This document shows positions 54,125 to 64,000 of a DNA stretch of 64,000 nucleotides, piece after piece. Made by a program: the position numbers and the translations under genes. The DNA comes from Strigamia acuminata (taxonomy: Eukaryota > Arthropoda > Chilopoda > Geophilomorpha > Linotaeniidae). The notes under the pieces were generated by a model. The model saw only the letters and a program-made list of their open reading frames with translations, was not told the DNA's origin and searched no databases. The stretch covers positions 44,588,581-44,652,580 of the forward strand of contig OX442314.1 of NCBI GenBank assembly GCA_949358305.1, given 5' to 3'. Every line of letters starts with the position of its first letter. Position 1 is the stretch's first letter.

Positions 54125-54646
54125 TTTAGTCGTAACAGGCAAAACTTCTCGCCGTGAACCATCCCCGAATCTGTGAACCACCGCGAGCTTCCTCCGGAGT
54201 TCACAGATAAAAGCCATCGAACGAACGAGAATAATTTCTCAGGCGAGTCTGACTCGCCATTTTTCCAGCGCAACAAATAACCGTTTGTTGCGCGCCAAAT
54301 ACTCGCGCTGAACGATTAACCGTCGTCGTTGTTAGCGCCTTTCCTTTGTTCCGAGTGAGTCTCGTCGCTCACTCGCATTTCCTATCTAACCTTTAATTCT
54401 AGTTAATAAGTCATTAATACCTGTTTTCCTTCATTTATTATATTTCATAGTAATATTGTAATTTTCAACAGAATAAAATTCATTCGTATTATTTTTACTC
54501 AATTCAACTGCCGTTTTCCTTTCATAAAAATACCCCTAGACACGTTTTAAAGGCAGCCGAGTATAAGGCCTATAAACGGCATCTCAATTGCGAATTGCTT
54601 GGCAGCAAGGTAAGTATTTTGTCAAGCAAATTCCCGGATCGCAACA
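54125..54646 (+). repeat. Truncated Gypsy LTR (3' part)
   Basis: Follows 20130-20652 of the solo LTR: 'ctccggagttYacagataaa', 'aggcgagtcYgactcgcc', the AATAAA region, and the end CCCGGATCGCAACA. The 5' two thirds of the LTR are missing, cut by another repeat at about 54120. Confidence 0.85.
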
Positions 54647-55290
54647 CATTGTTGAGTCTGGTTGCAATAGCAACAACCGGAAGAATTGTTTAGAGGAGGC
54701 TTTCCTGATGTTACAACAGAACATAACTGTTGAAATGGTAACTTATTTATGCCTTTTTGATATATTTGCCCTGAAATTACTGTTATTTTTACCTTGCTGT
54801 TTGTTCATCTATTTTTGTGTAATTATTGGTTGCTTTGTTAATTATTGATTTCCTTGTTGTTTTATATTTTCTGTGTTATTTCTAATTTTCTATCATTCCC
54901 ATGTTAAACCTAGTTTAAGTCTCTTCCTTTATGCTGTCATTGTTATCAATAATGCTTTGCCATATCTTAATACACTTTCTTTATTGTAAGTTTTCTTTGT
55001 AAGCATTTTGCATATTGTTAAATCAGTAAAGACTTGGATTTCACACAGAGCAGTTGTGCTTATTAAGTCTTCCTCCTATACCTGAACCTTAGCTTCTAGA
55101 GCCCCTCATGGGCTAGTGGTGTTGGCTTCCTCCATTCACTCCCTCATGAGGTCTACGTGACGCTTCCCAAGACTGACTGACCGAATACGGAAACGCCTGC
55201 TTCGCGAGGTTTAGGTGCGCCTGCAGTGCAACATCTGCAAGATTTAATCCACACGTTTGCCGTTCCGCGTCACGACCAGTTCATGAGAAA
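54647..55290. other. Non-coding stretch
   Basis: Contains short inverted motifs; the block 55195-55290 ('ggtttaggtgcgcctgcagtg') recurs at 57540-57600. Otherwise nothing assigned. Confidence 0.4.
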
Positions 55291-55700
55291 AGTGTGGAAC
55301 AGTGAATGATTTTGCATTCATAATGTCCTATCTTGACAGGACATAGTTCTTGTTACTTGATTTTATATTATATTTGATTGTTTATATGTTTTATAATGGC
55401 CATTCATGACTTCTGTAAGTTAATTTCATAATTGTGCATGATGCCCTACTATGTTATAATTATAAGCTGTCAGCACCATGCAGTTACTATTCGATTGTAC
55501 TTCTCTTTGCCGAAGTGTGTCAACACTTTTTATTTTTTTCTTACAAAGATGGCCACTTGCTATATTTTTAAAGATATCACATTTGTAACTGTTATTAAAT
55601 TGTATAGTCACAAATTTTGTTAGTTTATTTACGGGCCAGTATAAACTGTACGACACATTGGGCCATTTCGCCTCATTTACTGTGTGTATGCAGGTCCAAC
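55291..55700. repeat. Dispersed repeat (family of three), copy 1
   Basis: 'cataatgtcctatcttgaca', 'tggccattcatgacttctgt' and 'acaaagatggccacttgcta' occur here, at 57618-57835 (shorter) and at 58577-58950 in the same order and orientation. Confidence 0.88.
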
Positions 55701-55804
55701 AGTCCCAGCAACACCGATGAAGATGATGGATATTTTAATGGTTTCAGTGTTGCAAATAAACAAATGTCAAACCTTCTCAACGAACTGGTTTTTTCTTACT
55801 AAAA

Positions 55805-56510
55805 AAATTGCAAAATAGAAGATACACATCTGTCAATGTCCCAGTGTGAAGGCAGCCATAAAAATTGTTATTTTGTATTTTATGTAGGATAATGTTCTCA
55901 CAAGATTTTTATCCTCGTAAATCCTGCAATTGACAGACTTTTATTTAATTCAATACAAATTGGCTACAAGACATTGCTGCAATATGCAAAGCCGCTTAGA
56001 TGAAAAACATGCCATTGGAATATAAATTTGAAGAAAGTCACATGAAAACTTGTGACTTTGAAATGGTGGCTGTATGAATGTTTAAATGTTAAAAAATCTG
56101 TAACAAATGTATAATTGTACCAACTTCAAAACCAGAGTCAATACAGTTTGAAGCTGCTTGCCCAGCCATGTTAATTCGAATTGTACACAACCAATTAAAA
56201 GAATTGTTTGCAGTTCTCCAATAACCTTACACGTTTATTTCCTTTAAGCAAAAACCACCCTGTACTAATTGTATAACTTTTGTTTTAAAATATTCTCCTT
56301 GCTGTTTTCGATACCTACGCCACCAACGCTCAATTGCCTTGACACCCACAAAAATATTCCAAGTTTGGTTTAAGAAAAATAATTACTCGCGACTGGGACG
56401 TTTTTGTTAAATACTTGGTTTGTAGTTGAAGTTGAAGTTTTTCTAGTTTTTGTGAAGATTTTTAATCTTAATTTTTATCTTTATTTAGAAGTGATTTGTT
56501 GCTGGAGTCA
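55805..56510. repeat. Dispersed repeat, longest copy of the 26.2/27.9 kb family
   Basis: The first part matches 26248-26400, the second matches 27864-28320, joined here in one unit. The two earlier loci are therefore fragments of one element of at least 0.7 kb. Non-coding. Confidence 0.82.
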
Positions 56511-57539
56511 TATCCTACGCATCGGCGGAGCGACCTGCTGAGCCGAACAATTGAATTTGTCAATTCGTCAACAGAGGTCATCAATGGTACAATCAACCGC
56601 AACAATTGTTTCGTTGTCTCCACCCATCTGATAAACAATCATATGCAGATAAGCAATAAGCAAAAAGCAATAAGCATTGTTCAGATCACCACAACCATAA
56701 ACCAGATAAGCAAACTCACTACAACCGCCTGCACAATAGCAGTGCACAGTCTGCCAAAAATCGTCAAACTCAACAAACTGACTCTCGCAATCAACGACGA
56801 TCGTTAGCATCAACCTGAAACATTGTTTGATCATTGCAACAATGAGGAATCTCTCTGGTTTCGGAGAACCGCAAAAGGCGTGCGAGAGCTGCACCAAGTG
56901 CATTGCGCTGTAGGCGAGTGATCAGCACGCAGGGGCAGCTGGTCACAACATGATGGACTTGAGCCCGTACTCCATCATCCCAAATCTTGCCCAAGCATCG
57001 CTATTTGTATTTTACACGTATACATTATCATTATGAATTTTATTGTTATTTTATTGTTATTTTCCAATCACTTTGCTGTGGCCAGCATTTGTAATTCTTT
57101 TCCCTTATCATTTCCAATTTATCAACACCAGAGTTCACACTATACCTATGTGAAATTCAATATGGCAGCCTCCATACCTTTGGTGCCATACATGTAAGTT
57201 TAGCTCATTAAATAACTTTTATAATCATTTTTGATTTATTTGATAGCCATATAAACCACTGAGTTAGTGGTGAGCTAGTTCATTAGCACTTTAGAGCAGC
57301 ACACGGTCTTTGCACGATCTGGAGTTGCAGGGTTGACACCCGGTTGGGATTGAAGAAAAAAAATATCTTATATATATTTTTTTTCAATCCCAATTCTTAG
57401 TCAATTGTGTATCATCTGCCTAAAGCTGTGTGCAATCACTCTCTTTTTGCAAGAATATTCTGTAAGTTTATTATAGTTTAGAACTTTTTTAATAAATGCA
57501 TACATTTAGCGTGGCTGTCTTTGCGATGATTTCTTCGCG
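56511..57539. repeat. Mixed dispersed repeats
   Basis: 56880-56950 resembles 16870-16940 (inside the P2X intron). 56985-57385 is copy 2 of the 52476 family. 57400-57500 is the 'gtgtatcat...aaagaattttctg' repeat. No gene supported. Confidence 0.65.
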
Positions 57540-57840
57540 AGGTTTAGGAGCGCCTGCAGTGCAACATTTGCAAGGTTTAATCCGCACGTTTGCCATTCCG
57601 CGCCACGACCAGTGAAGGATTTTGCATTCATAATGTCCTATCTTGACAGGGCATAGTTCTTGTTACTTAATTTTATATTCTATTTGAATGTTTATATGTT
57701 TAATATTAAACCTACAAAAGTCATGAATGGCCATCTCGTAATTGTGCATGGTGCCCTATTATGTTAGCTACTATTCACTTGTATACTTTAATACTTCTCT
57801 TTGCCACAGTGTGGCAACACTTTTTATTTTTTTCCTACTT
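57540..57840. repeat. Dispersed repeat (family of three), copy 2, shortened
   Basis: Shares the middle of the copies at 55291 and 58555, with an internal rearrangement near 57710-57740. Confidence 0.8.
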
Positions 57841-57979
57841 TTTCCTATTTTTTTATTTGTTGGCCATTGGCCGTTGTGATTACGTAGTGATTACGTAATG
57901 TAGGCCAGACAACGTCTTTTAAAAAGTCTTTTCCGGAGTCATTTCAACAAAAATGACGTTTTCATGCAAAACCAAATAA

Positions 57980-58374
57980 GCTTATACTTATGTTTTTGTC
58001 GAAGTTGCAAAAAAAGAAAATGGCTTGTGGGCAGCAGGTGTTCTTTGGGAATCAGCTGATAAACAGTAAGCAAAAATAAAGTATTGTTGGTTTTATAATG
58101 CCGATTTAATTTTAGGAACATCAGCGTGATGCTCCCCGAGCATATAAACAACCTTAAGATCGCAGAGATCGCTGCGGCCTTATTAGTGTTGCAAAGATCG
58201 CAAAGCGAGAAGATTCCCAATTTAGTGATACATACCACGAACATGGAACTCGTAGAGGGTAGGAAATAAATTGAAATTTTTTTTTTATAGTTTCCAGTCA
58301 ATGGTAACTATTGTCTGCCAGGAATGGAACACGCCAAGAAGTTGGCTAACACTGTAAAAGTGGAAACGATATAA
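57980..58374 (+). pseudogene. RNase-H-like gene piece, three small exons, catalytic residues lost
   Basis: Exons 57980(or earlier)-58065, 58116-58258 and 58322-58374, with GT-AG introns of 50 and 63 bp and matching phases, ending at TAA. The frame follows RNase H1: AYTYVFVEV where the family has YTDG, WAAGVLWESADKQNISVMLP, KIAEIAAALLVLQ, then VIHTTNMELVEG where the family has YTDS. The first Asp reads Tyr and the third reads Thr; only the Glu of AEI remains of the triad. It stops before the last helix and final Asp. An AATAAA is at 58417. Repeats of one family flank it on both sides. Likely a decayed gene, though the open frame is striking. Confidence 0.6.
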
Positions 58375-58554
58375 TTGAATTTACATCTAATTTAAATCTA
58401 AGCTTTATTCTGTTCTGAATAAACAATAGTTCACAGAAATTTTAGCATATAAATTTATATTTAAGCACGACAGGAAAGCCGGTCCTTGGAGTTTATCACT
58501 CTCTTTTTGTAAAGAATTTTCTGTAAGTTTATTATAGTTTAGAACTTTTGTCGT

Positions 58555-58990
58555 GAGAAAAGTGTGAGACAGTGAATGATTTAGCATTCATAATGTCCTA
58601 TCTTGACAGGACATAGTTCTTGTTACTTAATTTTATATTCTATTTGAATGTTTATATGTTTAATAATGGCCATTCATGACTTCTGTAGGTTCATCTCATA
58701 ATTGTGCATTGTGCCCTATTATATTAGTTACTATTCAGTTGTACACTTTAATACTTCTCTTTGCCACAGTTTGGCAACACTTTTTATTTTTTTCCTACAA
58801 AGATGGCCACTTGCTATATTTTTAAGGATGTCACATTTGTAAGTGTTATATTGTATAGTCACAATTTTTGTTAGTTTATTTACAGGCCAGTATAAACAAT
58901 ACTACACAGTGGGCGATTTCTCCTCATTTACTGGATGTGTGCAGGTCTTACATGCCCAGCAACACCGCTGAGAAGCTGCGCCAGTTATGC
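58555..58990. repeat. Dispersed repeat (family of three), copy 3
   Basis: Same order of blocks as 55291-55700, ending with 'gtgcaggtctta' where copy 1 has 'atgcaggtccaa'. Confidence 0.85.
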
Positions 58991-59053
58991 CGCATTCCAA
59001 GTACTTCGAGTGCGGCCAACAGTGCATCGTAATTGCCTGGCAAGGCATTTAAC

Positions 59054-59300
59054 TTTCTAACTTTTAATTCAATATTTTATAACTTTTAATTCAATATTTT
59101 ATAACTTTTAATTCAATATTTTATAACTTTTAATTCAATATTTTATAACTTTTAATTCAATATTTTATAACTTTTAATTCAATATTTTCTAACTTTTAAT
59201 TCAATATTTTCTAACTTTTAATTCATTCAATGTTTTCTAACTTTTAATTCATTCAATATTTTCCAACTTTTAATTCATTCAATATTTTCTAACTTTTAAT
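59054..59300. repeat. Tandem repeat, 22-bp units passing into 26-bp units
   Basis: Units of 'aacttttaattcaatatttt' plus two bases repeat from about 59054. From about 59220 the unit gains 'attc', becoming 26 bp. Single units recur near 59570. Confidence 0.92.
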
Positions 59301-59644
59301 TCCTTCACTTAGAAAATCTAAGTCTAAATTAATTTATTTGAATTAGTCCGATCAAAGACAGATCTGTCTTTGGTATGCCGGCCGCGTAAGAGCTCTAACC
59401 AGCCAGTGATCATTGCCTGAAATAACTCATTTGGGAGCTCACTCGTAGCATTCCCTTTGCCCAGTGGTTCTGAAACATGGCCACAGTGGTTTCCATTGTC
59501 ATTTGTGATTAAAGACAGATCCTACTGATCTAAGAGTTTCGTTAAGCTCTCCCATTTTTAGTTCAATATTTTCCAACTTTTAATTCATTCAATATTCATT
59601 TTTACTCGACACCGTGACGAATGAGAAGCCGCGAGCGACCGTTT
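59301..59644. other. Non-coding stretch
   Basis: Between the tandem repeat and the fold-back element; nothing assigned. Confidence 0.4.
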
Positions 59645-60422
59645 ATACAGGGTGTCCCAAAAGTCTGAACCACCCCAAATAATTTCCAAAATACTTGAGA
59701 TATCAGAAAACTGAAGAAAAATTCATAGGGAAAATCTTTCATTGCGAATCTGATGGGATCCTCAAATTTGACCTCAAAGGTCATTTTCAAGGTCATTCAC
59801 TTGCTAACATCTAAACGAATCAGGTTAGAGCAAAATTTCCAATTACAAAGTTGTAGAGAACCATCTAATTAGTCTAGAACTGTTCTTAAAAAAATTATTT
59901 CTTACGGAAAAGTTTTGAGAAAAAAAGGTTTGAAATGTTAATCTACTCAGCTTTGTAACTCAACTTTTTAACTTAAAACTATTGAGGCAACCAAGCTAAT
60001 CCTCAATTAGGACACTTTATTGGGTCATACTTGTAAGTGGAAGAGAGGAAATACAAAAGAAAGGAAATAATTTATTTTGGAAATACATTCCACATGATAG
60101 TTTTAGGTTACAAAGCTGAGTAGACTAACATTTCAAACCTTTTTTTCTTAAAACTTTTCCGTAAGAAATAATTTTTTTAAGAACAGTTCTAGACTAATTA
60201 GATGGTTCTCTACAACTTTGTAATTGGAAATTTTGCTCTAACCTGATTGGTTTAGAAGTTAGCAAGTGAATAACCTTGTAAATGACCTTTGAGGTCAAAT
60301 TTGAGAATCCCATCAGATTCGCAATGAAAGATTTCTCTTATGAGTTTTTCTTCAGTTTTCTGATATCTCAAGTATTTTGGAAATTATTTGGGGTGGTTCA
60401 GACTTTTGGGACACCCTGTATA
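59645..60422. mobile_element. 778-bp fold-back element
   Basis: Arms of about 305-310 bp (59645-59955 and 60110-60422) are inverted near-identical copies, starting TATACAGGGTGTCCCAAAAG at each end, separated by about 155 bp. No coding capacity. A related half element is at 49667. Confidence 0.92.
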
Positions 60423-60654
60423 TTCGTGTTTTTGAGTTGTCAGCCATCTTAGTCAATTGTGTATCATGTGGCCGAAGCTGTGTACAATCACACTCTTTTT
60501 GTAAAGAATTTTCTTTGAATTTATTACAGTTTAGCACATTGTAATAAATGCACAAACAGTGCATTCTTTCTAAATAACACAAACGCAAAAATATAAGAAA
60601 AATGTAAATTTTAGCTTTATACTGGTAGATATCAACTAGAATTAGGAAATTATC
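60423..60654. repeat. Dispersed repeat fragment
   Basis: Carries the 'gtgtttttgagttgtcagcc ... aaagaattttctttgaattt' block seen at 42868, 57400 and 58490. Confidence 0.7.
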
Positions 60655-61790
60655 TGCGCAGTATGAATTTAGCATTAACATATATCAAGTGTGAACTGTA
60701 GACAATCTAGACATGGACAACTTCGTTTTTTGGAGCAGCACCAGATGTTCAGTTTCAGGATGAAATAAAAATTAAATACCAATCGTAACAGATTTTCTAA
60801 AACACTAGAAATGCCACTGAATAAATATGTTGGTCCGGTGATATTTCTTTTCATCCCACAATTAACTTAATGGTTCAAGAAAAGTATTGAAAAGTATAAA
60901 TGCCACACTCATGAAAGAATGTAATGTAGTCTCACAAAGTCATGTAAATGCTACATTCATGTTTGAATGCAGGCTTACAATACAAAAATTCATGCAACTA
61001 CCTTATTCATGTGAAAATATGGACTTACAATGCAGCATTCAAGTTGAAATGCAGGCTTACAAAAGTCTTTTTTAAAAAATTTTTCCATATTTTCGAGGGT
61101 TAAAATACCAAAAACGATATTTAAAAAAAAATTATTAGGTGAACAAATTTCATTGTGTCGAATTATTTCTGCTATTTTCGTTAAGGTTTGTTAAGTCGTT
61201 AAGCCTACTTCAGAAATCTTAAACTCGGTTGTTCCACCAATTCGTAACCTCAACAATTCCGACTGAAATCCGAAATGTGAAAATGCTTCTCGTTATGTTA
61301 ATGGCATTGTTAAAAATGGAGCGTGATTTTGTAATGGGTTATTAAAATTGTTAGACAATCGATCGCAGGACCATAAACTCACTCCGTGCATCCGCCATGA
61401 CAATCAACGTGGGGTTTGGATACGGGGTTCACAGCCGGAAAACAAGGAGTGTTGTCCAAGAGAGAACAAATCTTTATATTACGGAAATCCAGAGAAGCAT
61501 TCCCATAGCCCAAGCCTGCTGTAAATTTACTAATCTTACAATTACAAAACAGTTGATTATTCGACATTTGGTTGTTGGAATTTGGACGAACACTATTTAG
61601 TGTCCAAGATTTGGATGTTGAGTTTGTTAGTAAAATTTCACAATGTGATAAATGCTAATTTAAATGACGAAAATAATTATTTTACTTGTGATAAATGCTA
61701 CTTTAAATGTACAGTATAACGAAAATAATAAAATTTATATAAACTTTTGTAACTGTGTAAGGTTACAACTGCAAAAATTATGAACATTTA
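60655..61790. repeat. Segmental duplication, copy 2
   Basis: Partner of 43390-44800; see there. Lacks the 43980-44090 block. Confidence 0.85.
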
Positions 61791-62269
61791 CCGGTAATCA
61801 GAAAATAAAATTTAAAAAGAAAAAAAAACTCATTTTTCTTTACAAATCAAAACGATCAATTTTATAATTCTCAATTAGGAAAAATTAGAAGAAAAAAAAT
61901 AAAAATAAAAAAAAAAAAAATTGCGATATCAGAGCCAGTTTTGCGATCTCAATTTTTCATTTAAAAAAAAAATACGATTTCGGCTAAATCTCAATCCAAA
62001 ATTCTAATTTACAAACAATATATACAATATATACAACTCCGATAAATCAAAACCGACAAAACACATTTAAGCAAAACTTTTCCTTTTATTAAATTCTCGT
62101 TTAAATTATCTGGATTAAATTGTTTTGATTAATTAATGGGTTGGGGTTGGTTGTATACAAAAGCTGAAAAATAGGCAAAAAGATACGAAATTAGACTCAC
62201 AATCTGGATATAATAACGAAATAAATGCACAAAAAATATAAAAATTCTCATTAATACAAAAAAAAAAAT
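61791..62269. other. AT-rich 3' flank of the G-patch gene
   Basis: Homopolymer-rich with no gene. It should contain the polyadenylation site of the minus-strand gene; TTTATT (AATAAA on minus) occurs near 62093, too far to be certain. Confidence 0.4.
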
Positions 62270-62824
62270 CTACGTTAAATCGATTAATTCTATTACATTA
62301 TCAACAGGTTCAACACGTTTTTTGCATCTCTTTCTTGGATTTACGTTATTTTTCGATTTTTTCGATACAAAACCAATCGCCTTTCTTCCTTTTCTAATCT
62401 TCGCTTCGACCGGATCAGTAATTCCTTGTAAATGTCTTCCCAGACCTTTTCCGGGCTGATAACCCATCTTGAGGAGCAATTTCTGTCCAATTCCCGACGA
62501 ATGTTCTTCCCATTGATATTTAATTGCAACGACGGTCACTTCACTCGAAGACGAACCGGTCGATTGGTCAGCCACGACCGTCTCTTCGATTTTCCCGGCC
62601 TGTTGAATCCCGCCGGAAATAAAGTTTATCGCGGGCCGACGACGACGAGTCGAACGTTTCTTAACGTTTCCTGAATTAAAACACTGACGAGAGGAACTCG
62701 GGCATGTTGGTTGTGGTCGGTTCGCTCGGTCGTGTCCGCTTTCAGGTTTGATCCAAACCAGGTTCGTCCACATTCTGGGTTTCTGTTCGGCGATTGTAAA
62801 TTTTTTGAACTCGTCGGCGGCCAT
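62270..62824 (-). CDS. Short TFIP11-like G-patch protein
   Basis: 184 residues from the ATG at 62824-62822 (context GAAGAATGG); the frame extends upstream only without an ATG. TFIP11/STIP proteins help disassemble the spliceosome by activating the helicase DHX15 through their G-patch. Seen here: an N-terminal FKKFTI...MWTNLVW segment, [13 protein letters not shown] (a TFIP11-type motif), then the G-patch [20 protein letters not shown] (about 110-129) continuing to [15 protein letters not shown]. It is followed by a basic NLS-like NPRKRCKKR and the end VIELIDLT. The large C-terminal GCFC domain of TFIP11 (several hundred residues) is absent, so this is either a truncated paralogue or a small dedicated G-patch cofactor. 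No intron. Confidence 0.85.
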   Translation of the reverse strand: MAADEFKKFTIAEQKPRMWTNLVWIKPESGHDRANRPQPTCPSSSRQCFNSGNVKKRSTRRRRPAINFISGGIQQAGKIEETVVADQSTGSSSSEVTVVAIKYQWEEHSSGIGQKLLLKMGYQPGKGLGRHLQGITDPVEAKIRKGRKAIGFVSKKSKNNVNPRKRCKKRVEPVDNVIELIDLT

Positions 62825-63058
62825 TCTTCCAGTGACGTAATGCGAGTTGATGACGTCATAGCAAAATTGATGTTTTTCCAAAAACCATCAATAGATGTCA
62901 CAACCAGGTAAATAATTTCGTATTTCTCACATAAAAATATGGTAACGTTTAGCATACGTTGATAACGTTTACCAAACGTTAGAGCATAATTTCAGATGAA
63001 AGTGCATATATAAGGCGCACATTTCTCTACACCAAATCATAAATTTCTGTTATCCGAC
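62825..63058. promoter_or_regulatory. 234-bp divergent promoter region between the G-patch gene and cullin-5
   Basis: The two start codons face away from each other across 234 bp. On + a TATA box TATATAAG lies at 63007-63014, 45 bp before the cullin ATG. Tandem 'acgtttagcatacgttgata' like motifs (TAACGTT/ACGTTTA, 62942-62985) form a cluster that could serve either gene. A CRE-like TGACGTCA lies near 62853, just inside the G-patch leader. Confidence 0.55.
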
Positions 63059-64000
63059 ATGGGAATGTCAGATTTAAAAACCGCCTTGGAAGCTATTCGT
63101 CGCACGAGTTTGAAAATCCTCCGCCAGGAGTCGGTTTCGACTCGGGAGTGGAACGGTTTAATTCTCACCGTGCATTCCGTCAATGCGAGTCAAGGCGAGA
63201 ATGAAATCTATTCGCAGCTACAAAAAGACGTTTCGTCCGCCATCGAGCTTTCGAAACAAAAAATGGCGAATCGTAGCGACCGTCAAACGCTGCTAAAAAT
63301 CTACACCGACGAATGGACCAAATTTTCCGCCGCCTGCGCCAACCTGGCGGACGCAATTCGCCCTACGAAGAGACTCGCCTCGAAATACGACTCGAATCGC
63401 GACAAACTGCGCAATTTCATGCTCAACGCCTGGAACGAGGCCATTTTTTCGGAAATCAAGCCGAGCATTCGACAGGCCGTTGCGGAATTAATCGAAGGCG
63501 AAAGAAACGGCGAAATGTGCGATGCGCAGTTAATAATCAAAGCGCGCAAATCCTACGTGGAATTAGTTCAACCGCCCGAAGAAACCGACTGGAATCCCGA
63601 GTTGATGTTCGGGGAAGGCGGATATGACGTCAGTCATTGCACAATTGCGCACGACAAATTAGGCCTTTATCGCGAGTTCTTCGAGAAAGATTATATCGAA
63701 AACACACGGACGTTCTACCGAATCAGAGCACCCGCGTACTTAACTGCGCACGGGGTGGAGAAATACACGAAATATGCGCATTCGAAGATCAGAGAAGAAG
63801 TTGCGAGAGGAGAAAAGTATTTGGAACCAGACGTGGCTTCGCAGCGCGCTCTAACGAGCATTTGGGGCGATTTATTCGTGGCGCCGTACAAGGAGACCAT
63901 TTTAGCCGAGTTTCCCGCGATGGTCAAGCGAAACGACGTCGAAAACCTCAGAATTACGTACGGATTAATGGCGCTCGTTGATGGTGGATTTCCCCCAATG
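63059..64000 (+). CDS. cul5: Cullin-5, N-terminal part, runs off the right edge
   Basis: Scaffold of CRL5 ubiquitin ligases: the N-terminus binds elongin B/C-SOCS-box adaptors, the C-terminus RBX2. ATG at 63059, then 314 codons open to the window end without an intron. Cul5-like motifs: LKILRQESVSTREW near residue 20, YTDEWTKF, FMLNAWNEAIFSEIK, GEMCDAQLIIKARKSYVEL, LGLYREFFEKDYIENT, FYRIRAPAYL and EKYTKYAHSKIREE, ordered as in cullin repeats 1 and 2. The match to Cul5 is better than to Cul1-4 as judged by these motifs. The remaining cullin repeats, the homology domain and the neddylation Lys are outside the window. Confidence 0.93.
   Translation, partial: MGMSDLKTALEAIRRTSLKILRQESVSTREWNGLILTVHSVNASQGENEIYSQLQKDVSSAIELSKQKMANRSDRQTLLKIYTDEWTKFSAACANLADAIRPTKRLASKYDSNRDKLRNFMLNAWNEAIFSEIKPSIRQAVAELIEGERNGEMCDAQLIIKARKSYVELVQPPEETDWNPELMFGEGGYDVSHCTIAHDKLGLYREFFEKDYIENTRTFYRIRAPAYLTAHGVEKYTKYAHSKIREEVARGEKYLEPDVASQRALTSIWGDLFVAPYKETILAEFPAMVKRNDVENLRITYGLMALVDGGFPPM

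Noticed and set aside
62825-62881. Longer N-terminus for the G-patch protein
   Set aside because: The extension begins at TTG; the first ATG in frame is 62824 and has a better context.

Overview
This window is eukaryotic genomic DNA from an invertebrate animal. The evidence is spliced genes with short AT-rich GT-AG introns of roughly 45-270 bp, animal gene families (P2X receptor, ionotropic glutamate receptor, Chk1, cullin-5, a TFIP11-like G-patch protein) and a very high load of transposons. I cannot name the phylum. P2X is missing from flies and Caenorhabditis but present in several other protostome lineages, so those two groups are unlikely.

Layout. 1-3615: minus-strand Gypsy LTR retrotransposon (gag plus one LTR), running off the left edge. 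3616-6136: pol debris, a 1.03 kb inverted-repeat element filled with a 35-bp minisatellite, and a dispersed repeat. 6137-11082: complete Ty1/copia element with identical LTRs and a 5-bp target duplication, broken only near the end of RNase H. 11618-11819: Mutator-like MITE. 12469-13137: damaged Chk1 duplicate whose start codon lies at the centre of a palindrome. 13556-18228 (minus): a 13-exon P2X receptor gene that appears to carry a 285-residue tail of unknown type. 18576-21200: nested LTR sequences. 21207-25926: second Gypsy element (Mag-like), near intact. 25930-30160: dispersed repeats, a spliced bromodomain fragment and a BEL/Pao relic. 30165-42527: full-length Gypsy element, same family as the one at the left edge, with identical-looking LTRs, a textbook -1 frameshift signal between gag and pol, and a spliced third ORF (790 aa) with no recognised domain. 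42530-45060: repeats and a segmental duplication. 45067-46404: intact intronless Chk1, followed by an inverted Chk1 fragment. 47499-50375: glutamate receptor gene lacking its pore exons, invaded by a fold-back element. 50600-61790: MITEs, an unidentified ORF, a truncated RNase-H-like gene bracketed by repeats, a second fold-back element and the second copy of the duplication. 62270-62824 (minus) and 63059-64000 (plus): a short TFIP11-like G-patch gene and cullin-5, divergently arranged over a 234-bp gap.

How the parts relate. The host genes are not an operon. Chk1 (DNA damage checkpoint), cullin-5 (ubiquitin ligase scaffold), the G-patch protein (RNA processing) and the two channels (membrane signalling) are independent. 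What ties the window together is transposon activity: recent LTR insertions, gene fragments duplicated in inverted orientation, and fold-back elements inside host introns. The strongest candidates for something undescribed are the spliced third ORF of the 30-42 kb Gypsy element and the P2X receptor with its long cytoplasmic extension and lost disulphide pair.
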